Origin: Scytonema sp035967975
GTDB lineage: Bacteria; Cyanobacteriota; Cyanobacteriia; Cyanobacteriales; Nostocaceae
NCBI GenBank assembly: GCA_035967975.1
Contig: JAWQFQ010000001.1
Coordinates: forward strand, 62,001 to 126,000
DNA length: 64,000 nt
Reading direction: 5' to 3'
Under the pieces are notes generated by a model, which did no database searches, was not told the origin of the DNA, and worked only from the letters and a program-made list of their open reading frames with translations. Shown in pieces: positions 18,201-28,700 of this stretch (positions within the stretch are counted from its first letter, which is position 1; each line of letters starts with the position of its first letter). Both the position numbers and the translations under genes were made by a program.

Positions 18201-21052
18201 CTATTAGCAATATCTGGATGTTCAGAACCTAATAGTTTTTCTCGAATTTCTAAAGCACGTTCAGATAAAGAAAGGGCTTCTTGATATTTACCTTGGTCTA
18301 GATATACACTCGCCAGATTATTCAAGCTATTAGCAATATCTGGATGTTCCTCACCAAATATTTTCTGACGGATTTCCAAAGCACGCTTATATAAAATCAT
18401 TGCTTGCTGATAATTACCTTGTTCGCTATAGAAACCACCAAGATTATTCAGGCTAATAGCAACTAATGGATGTTCATTACCAAATACTTTTTCACGAATA
18501 GCCAAAGCACGTTGATATAAACCCTGTGCTTCTGTATATTTTCCCTGTGCTAGATAGATATTGGCTAAATTGTTGAGGTTAGAAGCAACTTGAGGATGTT
18601 CCGAACCCAGAATTTTCTCATTAATAACCAAAGCAGTTTTTGCTAGAGATAGCGCTTCTTGATATCTTCCTAAATCTCCGTACACATAAGCAAGGTTATT
18701 CAGACTCAAAGCAACATCAGGATGTTCTTTACCTAATGATTTTTCACTCAGAGATAAGGCTCGTTGATGAAGTTTAACGGCTTCAGCATAATTGCCTTTA
18801 TCTTTATATAAATTGGCTAAATTATTAAGAGTAATAGCAACTCTCTCTGCTAAAGAATTTATTTTATATGCATCTTCACTAGGTTGAGTGTTTAGTGCAT
18901 TTTGGTATAGCTCTTCGCGGATTTTTAATGCACGTAACCAAGTTTTCTCAGCTACTTCATAATTACCTAAGTCTCTATAGGCTGATGCTAAGTTATCAAG
19001 TTGAACTGCTAGGTTAAAATCATACCAAAAGTCTTTTTTAGAATCTTTTTCTGTGATTATTAGCGCACGCTGATAAAGTCGTAACGCTTCTTGATAATTT
19101 CCTAATCCAGTGTATATATTAGCTAAATTATTTAGAGAAGAAGCAACTTTTGGATGTTCGGAACCATGCAGTTTTTGAATAATTGTAAGAGCGCGTTGAC
19201 CAACTTTTAGTGCTTCTGGATAATTAACCAATTTAATGTAAAGACTTGTCAATTGATTCAAACTATTAACAACTTCTATATTTTCTTGACCCAAGTTTTT
19301 TTCTTGAAGTGCTAGGGAGCGTTGAAAATATGGTAAAGCCTCACGATACTTCCCTTGATTGTTGTATAGATAACCTAATTTCTTGATATTATTTACTATT
19401 TCAATACTCTCTGAACCATATAAAACCTGTCTGCGCTTTAGCACCTGTTGATAATATGATTCAGCTTGAGAATAATTTTGTTGATTTTCATATAATAATC
19501 CTATGTAGCCGAGAAGATTAATCAATTCTTCCTCTGGTCTTTTAATTTGCTGAAATATAGCTAAAGCTTGCTCACAGCTATCGCTTGCTTGTTTATATTT
19601 TTTCCAGTTATGGTAAAGATTACATATTCCATAAAGATTAATACCTTCATATAAAGGTAGTTTATTTACTTGAGCAATTGATAAACCTTGCTGATAGTAA
19701 TCAATAGCTTTTGGATATTGCTGTAGATTGTCGTAAGCCAGTGCTACTGATGCAAGCAAACCTAATTGTGCGGGTGGATTATTGAGTTCTTTAAAAATTA
19801 TCAGTGCTTGCTGGTGTAACTCTACAGCTTGAGCAAATTTTTTCTGCTGGTTATAAATATCAGCTATCTGACTGATAGTTTCTAATTCTAATTCTCGCTG
19901 CTTGAGTTCTTGGAAAATTTTTAAAGCTTGCTGATATGATGCTAAGGCTTTGTCATACTGTTGCTGCTTACTATAAATTGATGCAATATTAAGAAATATT
20001 TGGGCTGCTTCTGCCGGATTTTTTTGTTTTTGATAAATAGCTAATGCTTTCTGAGCTATTTCTAAAGATTGCTGACTGTATTCAACTGCTTTTTTAGAAT
20101 TTTTTAACTGATTATAAGCATCTGCAATACCAGCAAGAAGTTTCACTTCTTCCAATACATTACCGCTTTGTCTAGCGAGTACAAGTGCTGGTTGCATATA
20201 CTTTATTTGTTGGTCAATTTGTCTTGATAAAATATGAACAGTTCCTGCTGACATTAGTGCAATACTTTCAGCCTTAGGATTATTTACCTGACGACTAAGT
20301 TGTAAGGCTTGATTTAACATTTCAAAACTTTGGTCAATGTTACCTAATGCATAGTAGCTTAAACCCAATGAAGCAATTGTTTCTGGTTCATTAAAACTAT
20401 CTTTAAGTTGTCGTTTAATAGATAGCGAGCGCTGTAAAACTTCTACAGCCTGCGAAAAATAACCTTGATTGATATAAACTGTACCAATATGACTTAAACT
20501 ACCTGCCTCACCTTTTATATCTTTAATTTCTTGCCAAAGAATCAAAGCTTTTTGAAAATTATCCAATGCCTTTGAATATTGTTTAAATCCACTGTAAGCA
20601 TTACCAATATTATCTAAAGCTGCTGCTTCTTGTGGACGATTATTTGATTCTTGAGCAATAGTCAATGCTTCCTGAGAGAATTTTAAAGCCTGTGTCGGCT
20701 CACTCAATAAACTATAAACTTCACCCAGGTAATTTAGAACGATAGCAGTTCCAGCCGCATCATTTTCTTGTCGTCTTTGTAATAACACTCGTTGAAAGGT
20801 TTTCTCTGCATCTCTGAGTTTATATTCGCGTAGCTGCGAGATTCCTTCTTGTAAGAATTTATCTGTAGATGTTGCTTGGGAATGTGGAGAAAGTGAGTTC
20901 TGAGCAAAAATTTCTTGCTGGGATTTAAGTGCAGTAACTGCTGGGATACCACTTAATAATCCAGTAATAGTAATGATTGCTCCAAATCTCAATATTGCAA
21001 AATTAAATTGATTACCTGTTGAGATTAATTTTGGCGTAATATCTGTTTTCAT
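15299..21052 (-). CDS. Giant exported TPR-CHAT protease-like protein
   Basis: 1917 residues from the ATG at 21052, chosen over a TTG at 21097 because AGGAAAGG lies just upstream. A hydrophobic export segment (residues about 20-50, FGAIITITGLLSGIPAV) is followed by about 35 TPR units. Those from the middle on are of the 42-residue kinesin-light-chain type with repeated EHPDVANSLNNLA. The last 370 residues are a CHAT caspase-like domain with the catalytic histidine (about H1738) in LHIATHGFF and cysteine (about C1823) in VVLSACQTGVG, ending FYWAAFIPSGDW. It is predicted to act outside the cytoplasm. It lies 102 bp after the TPR-CHAT gene upstream on the same strand and is probably cotranscribed with it; the S8 protease follows. 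Confidence 0.92.
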   Translation of the reverse strand: MKTDITPKLISTGNQFNFAILRFGAIITITGLLSGIPAVTALKSQQEIFAQNSLSPHSQATSTDKFLQEGISQLREYKLRDAEKTFQRVLLQRRQENDAAGTAIVLNYLGEVYSLLSEPTQALKFSQEALTIAQESNNRPQEAAALDNIGNAYSGFKQYSKALDNFQKALILWQEIKDIKGEAGSLSHIGTVYINQGYFSQAVEVLQRSLSIKRQLKDSFNEPETIASLGLSYYALGNIDQSFEMLNQALQLSRQVNNPKAESIALMSAGTVHILSRQIDQQIKYMQPALVLARQSGNVLEEVKLLAGIADAYNQLKNSKKAVEYSQQSLEIAQKALAIYQKQKNPAEAAQIFLNIASIYSKQQQYDKALASYQQALKIFQELKQRELELETISQIADIYNQQKKFAQAVELHQQALIIFKELNNPPAQLGLLASVALAYDNLQQYPKAIDYYQQGLSIAQVNKLPLYEGINLYGICNLYHNWKKYKQASDSCEQALAIFQQIKRPEEELINLLGYIGLLYENQQNYSQAESYYQQVLKRRQVLYGSESIEIVNNIKKLGYLYNNQGKYREALPYFQRSLALQEKNLGQENIEVVNSLNQLTSLYIKLVNYPEALKVGQRALTIIQKLHGSEHPKVASSLNNLANIYTGLGNYQEALRLYQRALIITEKDSKKDFWYDFNLAVQLDNLASAYRDLGNYEVAEKTWLRALKIREELYQNALNTQPSEDAYKINSLAERVAITLNNLANLYKDKGNYAEAVKLHQRALSLSEKSLGKEHPDVALSLNNLAYVYGDLGRYQEALSLAKTALVINEKILGSEHPQVASNLNNLANIYLAQGKYTEAQGLYQRALAIREKVFGNEHPLVAISLNNLGGFYSEQGNYQQAMILYKRALEIRQKIFGEEHPDIANSLNNLASVYLDQGKYQEALSLSERALEIREKLLGSEHPDIANSLSNLGSLHDIQAKYQQAIDLHQRALAINNRVFGIENINSARNLSNLASVYTDIGNYKEALTLFQSALVMREKILGYEHPDVANTLNSLSILYAEQGNYSEALKISQRALSIREKSLGKEHPDVANSLNNLAEVYKSLADYKQTLELHQRAKAINEKIFGTEHPQIAYSLNNLAGAYLTQGNYPEALKLYQEALKINKKAFNDEHPLVAQSLQNLANLYSDLGNDKEAEALYGKALTINEKVFGNNHPIVATILSNLAHTYYYLEKNIEAETRTKRALAIREQIFGANHPDVALSLNNLALLYQNQDKYQESLQLLQRSAGILEKVYGTNHPQVALNLSNQGWTYYLLGNNQKALELLQKSLSIRESFFGSQHPGVAQDLRLQAYAYHAQGDINRAIAVRNRSLDISDRNLNMILGIGSERQKQNYMMALVNESTDITVSLHLQSAPNNSEAANLALTAILRRKGRILDVLSDSRSWLRQNLTPENQTLFDQFTTVSAQLSGLPYRKSSQLASFAYRQEFTKLQAEYDKLEAELSKRSSEFRAATQAIAIESVQKLIPADAALVEFVLYQPSTNPKGATKSDRYGKPRYAAYILTSQGVPQWIDLGESEAIDKEIAEFGDILQSPSSDVKIVARRLDSKLMQSIRKLLGSKQKLLLSPDSQLNLLPFAALVDENHRYLAENYTITYLTTGRDLLRLSNPSSSKLQPPVLMANIDFENATNNQKNKVGEELKRSSKIDGLKFGALPGTKQEADAITPLLKGVTLLTRSQATENALKQVRSPSILHIATHGFFLTDEKIDVPDTFDLAVENRGIIVTPSLHHRVNKNIENPLLRSGIALAGFNKRYSGGEDGVLTALEAASLNLSGTKLVVLSACQTGVGKVTNGEGVYGLRRAFAIAGAQSQLISLWDVSDEGTKELMVKYYGRLIKSEGRSEALRQTQLEMLQSQKYQHPFYWAAFIPSGDWTPTKF

Positions 21053-21154
21053 CTTTACCTTTCCTAAGTTTAAATAAATTTCATTGGCACAATACAAGCA
21101 TTTATCGCTCTATTTTTTAAGCATCAATCATAGCTAAGGCAATTTGGATTAGAT

Positions 21155-24053
21155 TTATTCCGACTTCCCAATCAGAGTAAAAGCAGCCCATTGAGAAGGA
21201 TTAGAATATTTTTTCTTAGTAGTCAGCATCGCGTTTCTTAAGGCAGTAGCTTTGTCAAATTTCTGTTGCAAATTTTGATAAAACTCTGTCATCAAAAAAG
21301 CAGTTGAATCATCATCTACAGCCCATAAAGAGACAATTACACTGGGGGTACCAGCACTAATTAAAGAACGAGATAAACCAATAACGCCATCACCAGTTAT
21401 TCGACCTCTACCTGTGTCGCAAGCACTAAGAACAACTAAATCGGCGTTAATTTTCATATCGAGAATTTCTTCTGCTGTCAGTAGTCCGTCGCGCTTTTTA
21501 TCTTCCTTGCTTAGAGGTGATGAGAGGAAGCTTATATTTTCTGGGGTGAGAGTGAGCCTTGTTTCTGAAGGAGCTAATGCGAGCCTTCCTTCGGAGGGAG
21601 CTAACGCGATCGCACTATCTAATCCTCGAATATCATCAAATAAGCCGTGGGTAGCAAAATGAATAATTCCCGCTTGGGATAAGCGTTGCACAATTGCTGC
21701 TTCTGTTGCGTTATTACCAATTAAAGCTTGGGTGTTCAATAAGGATGCGATCGCTTTTGCTTCTTTCTCTGCACCAGGTAAGGAAGTTAATTGTTGCGGT
21801 TTATCCCCAATTTTCAAGGCAACCTTCGGCATGGTAGGATTGCCTACAATTAATGGAGAGGTGAAATTTGCTCCTGTTCGGACAGTTCGTGGCTGCTGTT
21901 TTCCATTTTGACGTTGCTGACGGGTTAAATCTAAAACTTGAATTGAGGGTGACGTGAGAATAGTATGTTTTTCTATCAGGTATTTACCATCTTTATCCTG
22001 TAATGCAGGGAAGGGAACAAGAAATAACGAATTTTGAGGGATGAAGATTACCTTATCCGTTTCTTTTTTAGGTAATAGGTCAGCGATAGGATTAATTAAT
22101 ACTTGATGTAGTCGTTTTAAATTGTTTTGTGCTTTACCTGGATTTGGATTATGAGATACTCGAATACCACGACTTCTGACACCGATTGATTGACGGCTAA
22201 TTTTAACTAATTCTTCTAAATTTATATTTTCTTTTTGCCACAAAGGTTTAAGGTCAGCTTTGCGGAATGTGACTTCACCTGTGGGCTTTATCACCCAGAT
22301 ATATAGCTCTGATTCTTCTGCTTTTTGTCTACCTGCTACTTTGAATTCATCAGTAATAATTGAATATTGGACTAAGGTGGCATTTTGTGATTTGGCAATT
22401 TGTTTCATTTGGTCAATATTTGGTGGATTGGATAATAGTTCTTGAGGGTTAGAAGATACTTGAGAAGCTAGTAACTCTACAAAGGCGCGTCCTCTTCCTC
22501 TTTCAGCAATTTCTAGCGCTCTATCTGTCTGATTTTGAGCAATGAGAACTTGTTGTAAAATGCGATAGATACTACTTTGCATATCAAAAAAATAAACTTT
22601 GTCATTATCTTTTAATTCTCGACCTCGCAGAGATTCTAAAACTTTTATTCCCTCAAGTAGGATACTTTCTGCTAACTTGAAATTTCCTTGTTTGTAGTAA
22701 TTAATCCCTAAATTGTTAAGTGCAGCGCCCTCACCTCTACGGTCATTTATTTTTTGAGATATTTTCAACCTTTGCTGTTGATATTTAATGGCTTTGGGGT
22801 AGTCTCCCAGACTATAGTAGGTATTACCGAGACCACCCAGCACATTACCCTCCACTTGACGGTCTTGTATTTCTTGGGCAATTTTCAGACTTTGTTGTTG
22901 GTACTTAATTGCTTTGGGGTAGTCTTCCAAATTACGGTAGGCAANNNNNNNNNNNNNNNNNNNNNNNNNNNNNNNNNNNNNNNNNNNNNNNNNNNNNNNN
23001 NNNNNNNNNNNNNNNNNNNNNNNNNNNNNNNNNNNNNNNNNNNNTACCAATGTTTGCCAGTGATTGACCCTCCCCTTGGCGGTCTTGTATTTCTTGGGCA
23101 ATTTTCAGCCTTTGCTGTTGATACTTAATCGCTCTGGGGTAGTCTCCCAAAGCAAGGTAGGCAATACCAATGTTTGCCAGTGATTGACCCTCCCCTTGGC
23201 GGTCTTGTATTTCTTGGGCGATCGCTAAACTTTGTTGGTGGGACTCAATCGCTTTTAGGTAGTTTCCTAAACTATGGTAAACAACACCGAGATTTCCTAG
23301 TGCTTGCCTCTCTCCTAAACGGTATTTAATTTCCTGGGCAATTTTCAAGTGTAGCTGATGGTACTCAATGGCTTTAGGGTAGTCTCCCAGATCATTGTAA
23401 ATGCTACCGAGATTACCAAATGCAGCACCCTCCCCTTGACGGTTTTTAATTTCTTGGGTAATTTTCAGGCTTTGCTGATGGTATTCAATGGCTTTGGGGT
23501 AATCTCTCAAACTATAGTAAGCATTTCCCAGACTACCGAATACAGCACCTTCTCCTTCACGGTCTTTAATTTCTTGGGCGATTTTCAGGCTTTGCTGATG
23601 GTATTCAATGGCTTTGTGATAATCTCCCAAGCTGTCATAGGTATTACCAAAATTGTAGAGTGCAATACCCTCGGTTTTACTATCTTTAATTTCTCGCAAG
23701 ATTGGCAAACTTTGCTGATAATATTCAATGGCTTTGCGGTAATCTCCCAGAAAATGGTAAGCCAGACCTAAATTTACCAGTGTTTTACCCTCACCTTGAC
23801 GGTCTTTTATTTCGCGGTAGATTAACAGTGCTTGCTGCCAAGATTGTAATGCGGCGGTGAATTGACTGCTTTGCAGTTGCTCACGACCTCGCTGCATCAC
23901 TTTCTCTGCTTCTGCTTTACGCTCAGTATTAGTCTGCGCCAAAACCTGTGACACAGTAAACACCATCGGTAAACTCGAACCCAAGGAAGTCGAAACAACA
24001 GCGAACAGACAAAAAAACACACCTAACCCAATCTTGCAGGAACGTATCGTCAT
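21155..24053 (-). CDS. Exported TPR-CHAT protein, interrupted by the 100-N scaffold gap
   Basis: Two open frames on the minus strand, 24053 down to the gap and from the gap down to 21155, are one gene. The N-terminus has a signal peptide (LGVFFCLFAVVSTSL) and the mature part starts with nearly identical 40-residue TPR units (xGDYPKAIEYHQQSLKIAQE). The end is a CHAT domain with histidine in IHFATHGLFDD and cysteine in VVLSACDTGRG. Removing the N run restores the frame exactly: the flanks join to read NIG-IAY as in the intact neighbouring unit, and the length becomes 2799 nt (932 residues, H about 769, C about 845). So the gap is zero or a whole number of about 120-bp repeat units. It follows the mini-CHAT gene by 14 bp. 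Confidence 0.88.
22945..23044. other. Assembly gap (100 N)
   Basis: Exactly 100 N inside the TPR repeats. The left flank ends GGTAGGCAA and the right begins TACCAATGTTTGCC; the same two halves are contiguous at 23157-23179. The gap is a repeat-induced contig break of conventional, not measured, length. Confidence 0.95.
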
Positions 24054-24067
24054 ACCTCACACCACCA

Positions 24068-24301
24068 CTACAACAAACCAATCAACGTAAAAGCAGCCCA
24101 ATCGCTAGAATTTGGATACTTTTTCATCGTTTCCAGCATTGCTTGACGTAGCGCACCCGCTTTATCCATATTTTTGCTTAAATTACCATAAAATTCGTTC
24201 ATGAGTGTCACTGTATTTGCTGATTGAGTTGAAAATAAAATTGGAATGCAAGCGATCGCAGAAGCCAGAAAAATAGTTCCTAAAGATTTGAGAGCCTTCA
24301 T
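24068..24301 (-). CDS. Mini-protein: signal peptide joined to a CHAT C-terminal tail
   Basis: 77 residues. Residues 1-29 are an export signal (MKALKSLGTIFLASAIACIP...). From residue 29 on it matches the last 49 residues of the CHAT protein at 41894-43411: NTVTLMNEFYGNLSKNMDKA and SDWAAFTLIGLL against STVTLMTKFYSNLSKKPDKA and SDWAAFTLIGLL. Both catalytic residues are absent. The frame is intact, with a perfect AAGGAG ribosome site and the island motif 116-158 bp upstream, so it is likely expressed. It is the first gene before the TPR-CHAT at 24053. It looks like the outcome of an internal deletion of a full-length CHAT gene. A dominant-negative or scaffold role is possible, or it is merely a remnant that keeps the promoter. 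Confidence 0.7.
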   Translation of the reverse strand: MKALKSLGTIFLASAIACIPILFSTQSANTVTLMNEFYGNLSKNMDKAGALRQAMLETMKKYPNSSDWAAFTLIGLL

Positions 24302-24416
24302 TGTTGTATACTCCTTGATATTTGGGATGAGAAAAGTTCTAAGAAGACGAATGGTTAAACCTGTTAAAATACATGAATTACAGGTTATTTCTGACTTGAG
24401 GTGATTCCTCTTTGCC

Positions 24417-24459
24417 CGCTCGTATTTATATATTTCTGAGGTTTGAGAGGATATGCCAA
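24417..24459 (-). promoter_or_regulatory. Island motif, copy for the mini-CHAT/TPR-CHAT operon
   Basis: Minus strand: TTTTGGCATATCCTCTC, spacer, CTCAGAAATATATAAATACG. It has one base change in the first box (GGCATAT). See the copy at 52460 for the consensus. Confidence 0.6.
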
Positions 24460-24690
24460 AATTGAAGACTTTTTTGGAAATTATTTGTAAGCTAACTGAT
24501 AAATTAGCCCAAAATGCTTATAAAATAAGGCTTGAAGCTCTTTAAGAATTTTAGGAAATATTTTCTTTCCACCAAGTTTTTTAAATATCTTGAAAATCTA
24601 GACTGCGAACACACAGAAAAACAGAAAAATACCCAGATAATTTATCTGAGGATCTTCTAAAAATATGATTGCTGGTCTTTAAATACTCTC

Positions 24691-24785
24691 CAATACTGCG
24701 TAGGTTTTCAATAGTCGAAGTCCCACCAAACCCGTCTTCTCCAAGAATACGGGTTTCTAATTCTCGCAAATCCTACGCAGTATTG
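24691..24785. mobile_element. 95-bp MITE-like element with 14-bp terminal inverted repeats
   Basis: CAATACTGCGTAGG (24691-24704) and its exact reverse complement (24772-24785) bound a 95-bp unit. AAATACTCTC is present directly on both sides (24681-24690 and 24786-24795), which looks like a target-site duplication. Inside is a second hairpin, AAACCCGT/ACGGGTTT (24728-24735/24749-24756). A 62-codon open frame across it resembles nothing and is ignored. Confidence 0.7.
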
Positions 24786-24819
24786 AAATACTCTCTACTT
24801 ATTGCGGCTTTCAGATTTT

Positions 24820-25443
24820 TCAATAACGCGCTGAAAAAATTTGCTCTACAGTCAGATTTAAATCTGGAAATGTTGACGACTCTATACGGTCGTCTCCTCT
24901 AAATTGTTTGCTACGATATTCACCCTCATTATTTAAAGAGTAAATTGTGAGTGTTGGCTGTTTGGGGTCGCCTATCAATAGCTTGCTACCCAAAGCAGCA
25001 TAATCCACAATCCAATATTCTTGGATACCCATTTCTTCATAATCGGCAAACTTTTTGTAATAATCATCACGCCAGTTTGTACTAACTACTTCTATCACTA
25101 ATGGTATTGATTCATGTTGAGTTAAGATAGACTCTTCTTGCCAGCGTGGTTCGTTTACTAAATTGGAAAGATTCATCACAAGAATATCTGGAAAGTATCC
25201 TGAGTGTTTATTTACAGGCTGTACTAGTGCCTTATTCGATATACCGTATTTGAGCTTAAGTCTTACAAATTCGTATCCTAAAATCGCTGCTAAAAAAGCA
25301 ATAATTTCTTCATGTTTTCCTTTGGGTTGTGGCATTTGAATAATATCACCGTCGTATAATTCGTAGCGAATAGTTTCTGGTTGTGTTTTTAAAAATTCTA
25401 CAAATTTCTCGAATGTGACTAGTTTTTGTAGTGCTTGCGTCAT
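24820..25443 (-). CDS. Uma2 family endonuclease
   Basis: 207 residues of the Uma2/DUF820 family, a PD-(D/E)XK-type fold abundant in cyanobacteria. Visible marks are FVEFLKTQPETIRYELYDGD near the start, HEEIIAFLAAILG, a catalytic-type D in YFPDILVMNL, and the E-x-x-S pattern in IPLVIEVVSTNWRDDYYKK followed by KFADYEEMGIQEYWIVDY. It is predicted to cleave DNA, but the in vivo role of the family is unknown. It is a lone gene between the mini-CHAT operon and the 1417-residue CHAT gene. The intact length suggests a working copy. Confidence 0.88.
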   Translation of the reverse strand: MTQALQKLVTFEKFVEFLKTQPETIRYELYDGDIIQMPQPKGKHEEIIAFLAAILGYEFVRLKLKYGISNKALVQPVNKHSGYFPDILVMNLSNLVNEPRWQEESILTQHESIPLVIEVVSTNWRDDYYKKFADYEEMGIQEYWIVDYAALGSKLLIGDPKQPTLTIYSLNNEGEYRSKQFRGDDRIESSTFPDLNLTVEQIFSARY

Positions 25444-25463
25444 AATTAATTAGCCTCTAAAGT

Positions 25464-25655
25464 TTAATTTTTTTCAAATAAATCACCTGGTTGGCAATTA
25501 AGAAATTGACAAACTAATGTCAAGGTTTCAAATGGTATACTATGCATTTTTTATTGTTCATATTTTTGAATATTAGTGACAGACATTTCACAAACACATG
25601 CTAACTCGTTTTATGATAAACCTCTCAAATTTATAATTTCTTTAAGTTAGAACAT
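25464..25655 (-). pseudogene. XRE-family HTH regulator relic
   Basis: A single frame reads LRGLS-stop-NELACVCEMSVTNIQKYEQ-stop-KMHSIPFETLTLVCQFLNCQ, then PGDLFE and a stop. This is the HTH layout of small Cro/C1 proteins (LAxxxxVSxxxIQKYEQ ... TLxxxCxxLxCxPGDLFE). Stops, all TAA, interrupt it, including one two codons after the ATG at 25655. No partner remains. Confidence 0.72.
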
Positions 25656-25744
25656 AAGTTTTATTTTCAATTCAATCATTGACTGATATATTACCACAAC
25701 TAACATTAGCATAACTACTGGTATTAGTTATGCTATTTTAATTT

Positions 25745-28700
25745 TTAAAGTCCATTGCCAATTAAAATAAATGGTGCCCAGTAATAAGGATGTGCATAGG
25801 TTGTTCTTGAGGTTTGATTTTTAGTTGGTTTTCCTGGTATTCCCTCTGGAATAATGCCCCCACGTTTAATATCTTCAACTGTGACGTCTTTGCTATAAAG
25901 TAGCGAGAGTTGAGCCATTCGTAGTGCTTCAGCTTTAGTAATTGGCTGTCTGCTGGTTCTCATGTACTTATAAAAATTTTGCATTGTTTCAGCAGTGCTT
26001 TGATCTGCAACTTGCCACAATGAAGCTATGACGGATTTTGCACCACTATTCAGGAAATGATAAGCGAGACTGCCAATTTCTACACCATCATGAAGCGAGC
26101 TAGCAAGCGCAGTTTGACAGGCTGACAGTACCACGAGGTGAATTTCACTTAAGCCTAAAGTTGCTATTTCGAGAATTGAAATTTCTTCCTTTCCTGATAG
26201 TATATACGATGCATCTTTTTTGCCAGGAACAAACTCACCGTGAGTTGCAAGGTGTAAGATATTGTGTCCAGCTAGGTGATCGCGCAAAGTCAGGAAGGTG
26301 AAGTTATTATTGAGGAAGGGGCGTGAGTATATATCTTTATCTCTAGTGTTAGTTTTGGCGATCGCATTGAGTTCCTGCGGTACGTATGGGAGCGAACCAA
26401 ATTTGGGAGGTGCAGCATCGGAGAGTCCCATCGCCAAGACAGAAGGGTTTAGTGGAAATTTGTCGGTTGTGTTGGTTAAATCTGCGGAAAATACGTTGTA
26501 AATAGTATAGTTTTCAATCAGGTAGCGATCGCCGTTAAAGAGAGCGCTCATCGGTATGTAACGAATAGTGCTATCGAGTGCGAAGACCAAATTTTTTACC
26601 TTATTAGTCTCTAGCTCAGGTTCTAAGGGTTTAATGAGCCAGTTGTAAAGTTTTTGACTGACAGGTTTAATTTTGGCAATTTCTGCGGAACCACAAATTT
26701 GTTTCTCGCATTCTTCCATAAGTTTGCGAAACTCTTTGACTTGATTGTCTAACTCTTTACGAGTCACGGAAACTTCTCTAACCATCCGTCCTTTGTCGAA
26801 ATACGTCAGCAACCAAAGTTTTTCCTCTCTCACAAAAGGATAAATCATGATTGTATCAAGTTGCGCTTTGACGACTTCCTGAGGTTTTGGGCTATCGGGA
26901 CGGAACGCACTGGGATCTTTGCTGAGGCGATCGCCTATTTCTTTGTCAATTTCCTTTAACTTACGGTTAGTCTCTTGCAGTAATGCAGTTAATTGGTCAT
27001 TAAGTTGGCTAAGTTGTTGGCATTTTGTCCGTTCGCACTCGCGTATTTTTCCGGCTAAAGCGATAACTGTTTGATTCCCTGTTTGGATTTGCTTCTCGAC
27101 ATTTGCTAGTGGTAATTGTGGTTTACCAGTTATATTACGAGCAAAATCTTTAACTTCTTGTATTTTTATTAAGTCCATAACTTGTTGTGCTTGTGCGTAT
27201 CGCACTTGTGCGTCATCTTTTCTCCCCTGTGCTTCTGCTTCTTGACCTTGTTTAATTAACAAATCTGCCAATTCTTTATAAACATCAGCAGTTTTTACTC
27301 GATTAAAATCAACCGTTGCATTTAAGAAAGATTTTTGGATTTCTGGCGTTAAACCTTCAACACCACGGCGCACTTCTTCAATGCTGTTGATAGCATCTTT
27401 ATAGTAAGCGATCGCGACATTTGGTTGATTTAAATCGCGGTAAATACGAGCTAGTCCGGCGTAGATTCCTGAATTTTCACCTACAGTTTTAGCTTGAGTT
27501 TTAATTGCTAAAGCTTGATTATATGCTTGTATTGCTTCTTGTATTCTACCAAACTTTTGATGGATACTTCCTAATAGAGTCATTAAATATTTTTCATAAT
27601 AAGGATTTTTGCTTTTTTTAGCAATAGTTAATCCTGCTTGGGCTGCTTCCATCGCTTTTTGGTCATTATCTAACTCACCGTAAGCAGTACTTAATACAGT
27701 ATTCCCCAACATTTCCAATTCAATCATTTTCATTTTCTGGTTTTGGGAAACAGCTAAACCTTGATTGGCAAATTCGATAGTTTTTTGTGGTTCACCTTTG
27801 TTAAAATAGATAGAAGCAAGCAGCAATTGTGTAGCACTCTCAGTTTCAGGATTCTGTCTTTTTTGTGCTATGATAAGTGCCTGTTGTGAGTATTCGATTG
27901 CTTTTTGATACTCTCCAAAGTTATTATAAAACAGGCTTAATTGTAAAAATCCTCCCCACAAGGCAAAAGAACTCTTATCCTGTTTAGCTAGTATTAATAT
28001 TTGTTGTAGTAAATCCAAAGCCTGTTTATAATTACCTTGAGCACTGTATATCTGCCTTTGGATGTCAAGGACTTTTATTTTTAGGTTACTTTTTTTAATC
28101 TTTTCAGCAATTACTAAGATTTGCTGTGTTAAGTTCAAAGCTTGTTTATAATCACCTATCACACGATAAGCCTTGCTGAGGTTGTTCAATACTTCCGCTT
28201 CTAATTCAGGTTTTTTAGTTTCCTTAGCTATTGTCAAAGCTTGCTGGTAAAATTCAATGGCTTGCTTTGAATCTTGGCGACTCAGGTATATATCCGCTAC
28301 TTGAATTAATCCTTCAATTTTCAATGAAGAATCATTCAAAGACTGTGCTACATCTAAACTTTGTTGAGCAAATTCTAACGCTTTATCATATTCACCAATA
28401 GCTTTGTAAGCCATACTTAAACCTGTTAAAGCTCTAGGTTTAACTAGTAAAGCAGTATTTTTTCTATTTTCTGGGATTTTTCCAAAATCTATAATATCCG
28501 CTTTATCTAAAGCCTGTTGTGCAAAATTAATGCCTTGTTGGTAGTCACCCAAAGAATTGTAAACACTAGCAGTATATAATAAAATGAGTGCTTCGATATG
28601 CGTAGTTCCCAGCTTTCGAGCAATCTCTAATCGTCGTTGGTTTAATTCAATAATTTTGATATTATTATTTTGAAATTCATAAAATCTAGAAAGAAACACC

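Noticed and set aside
24581..24769. 62-codon minus-strand frame
   Set aside because: It spans the 95-bp MITE-like palindrome and has no family features or ribosome site.
26298..26501. 67-codon plus-strand frame with a lipoprotein-like start (LVLAIALSSCG)
   Set aside because: It is antisense to the CHAT domain of the 1417-residue gene, and the lipobox resemblance is a by-product of that coding sequence.
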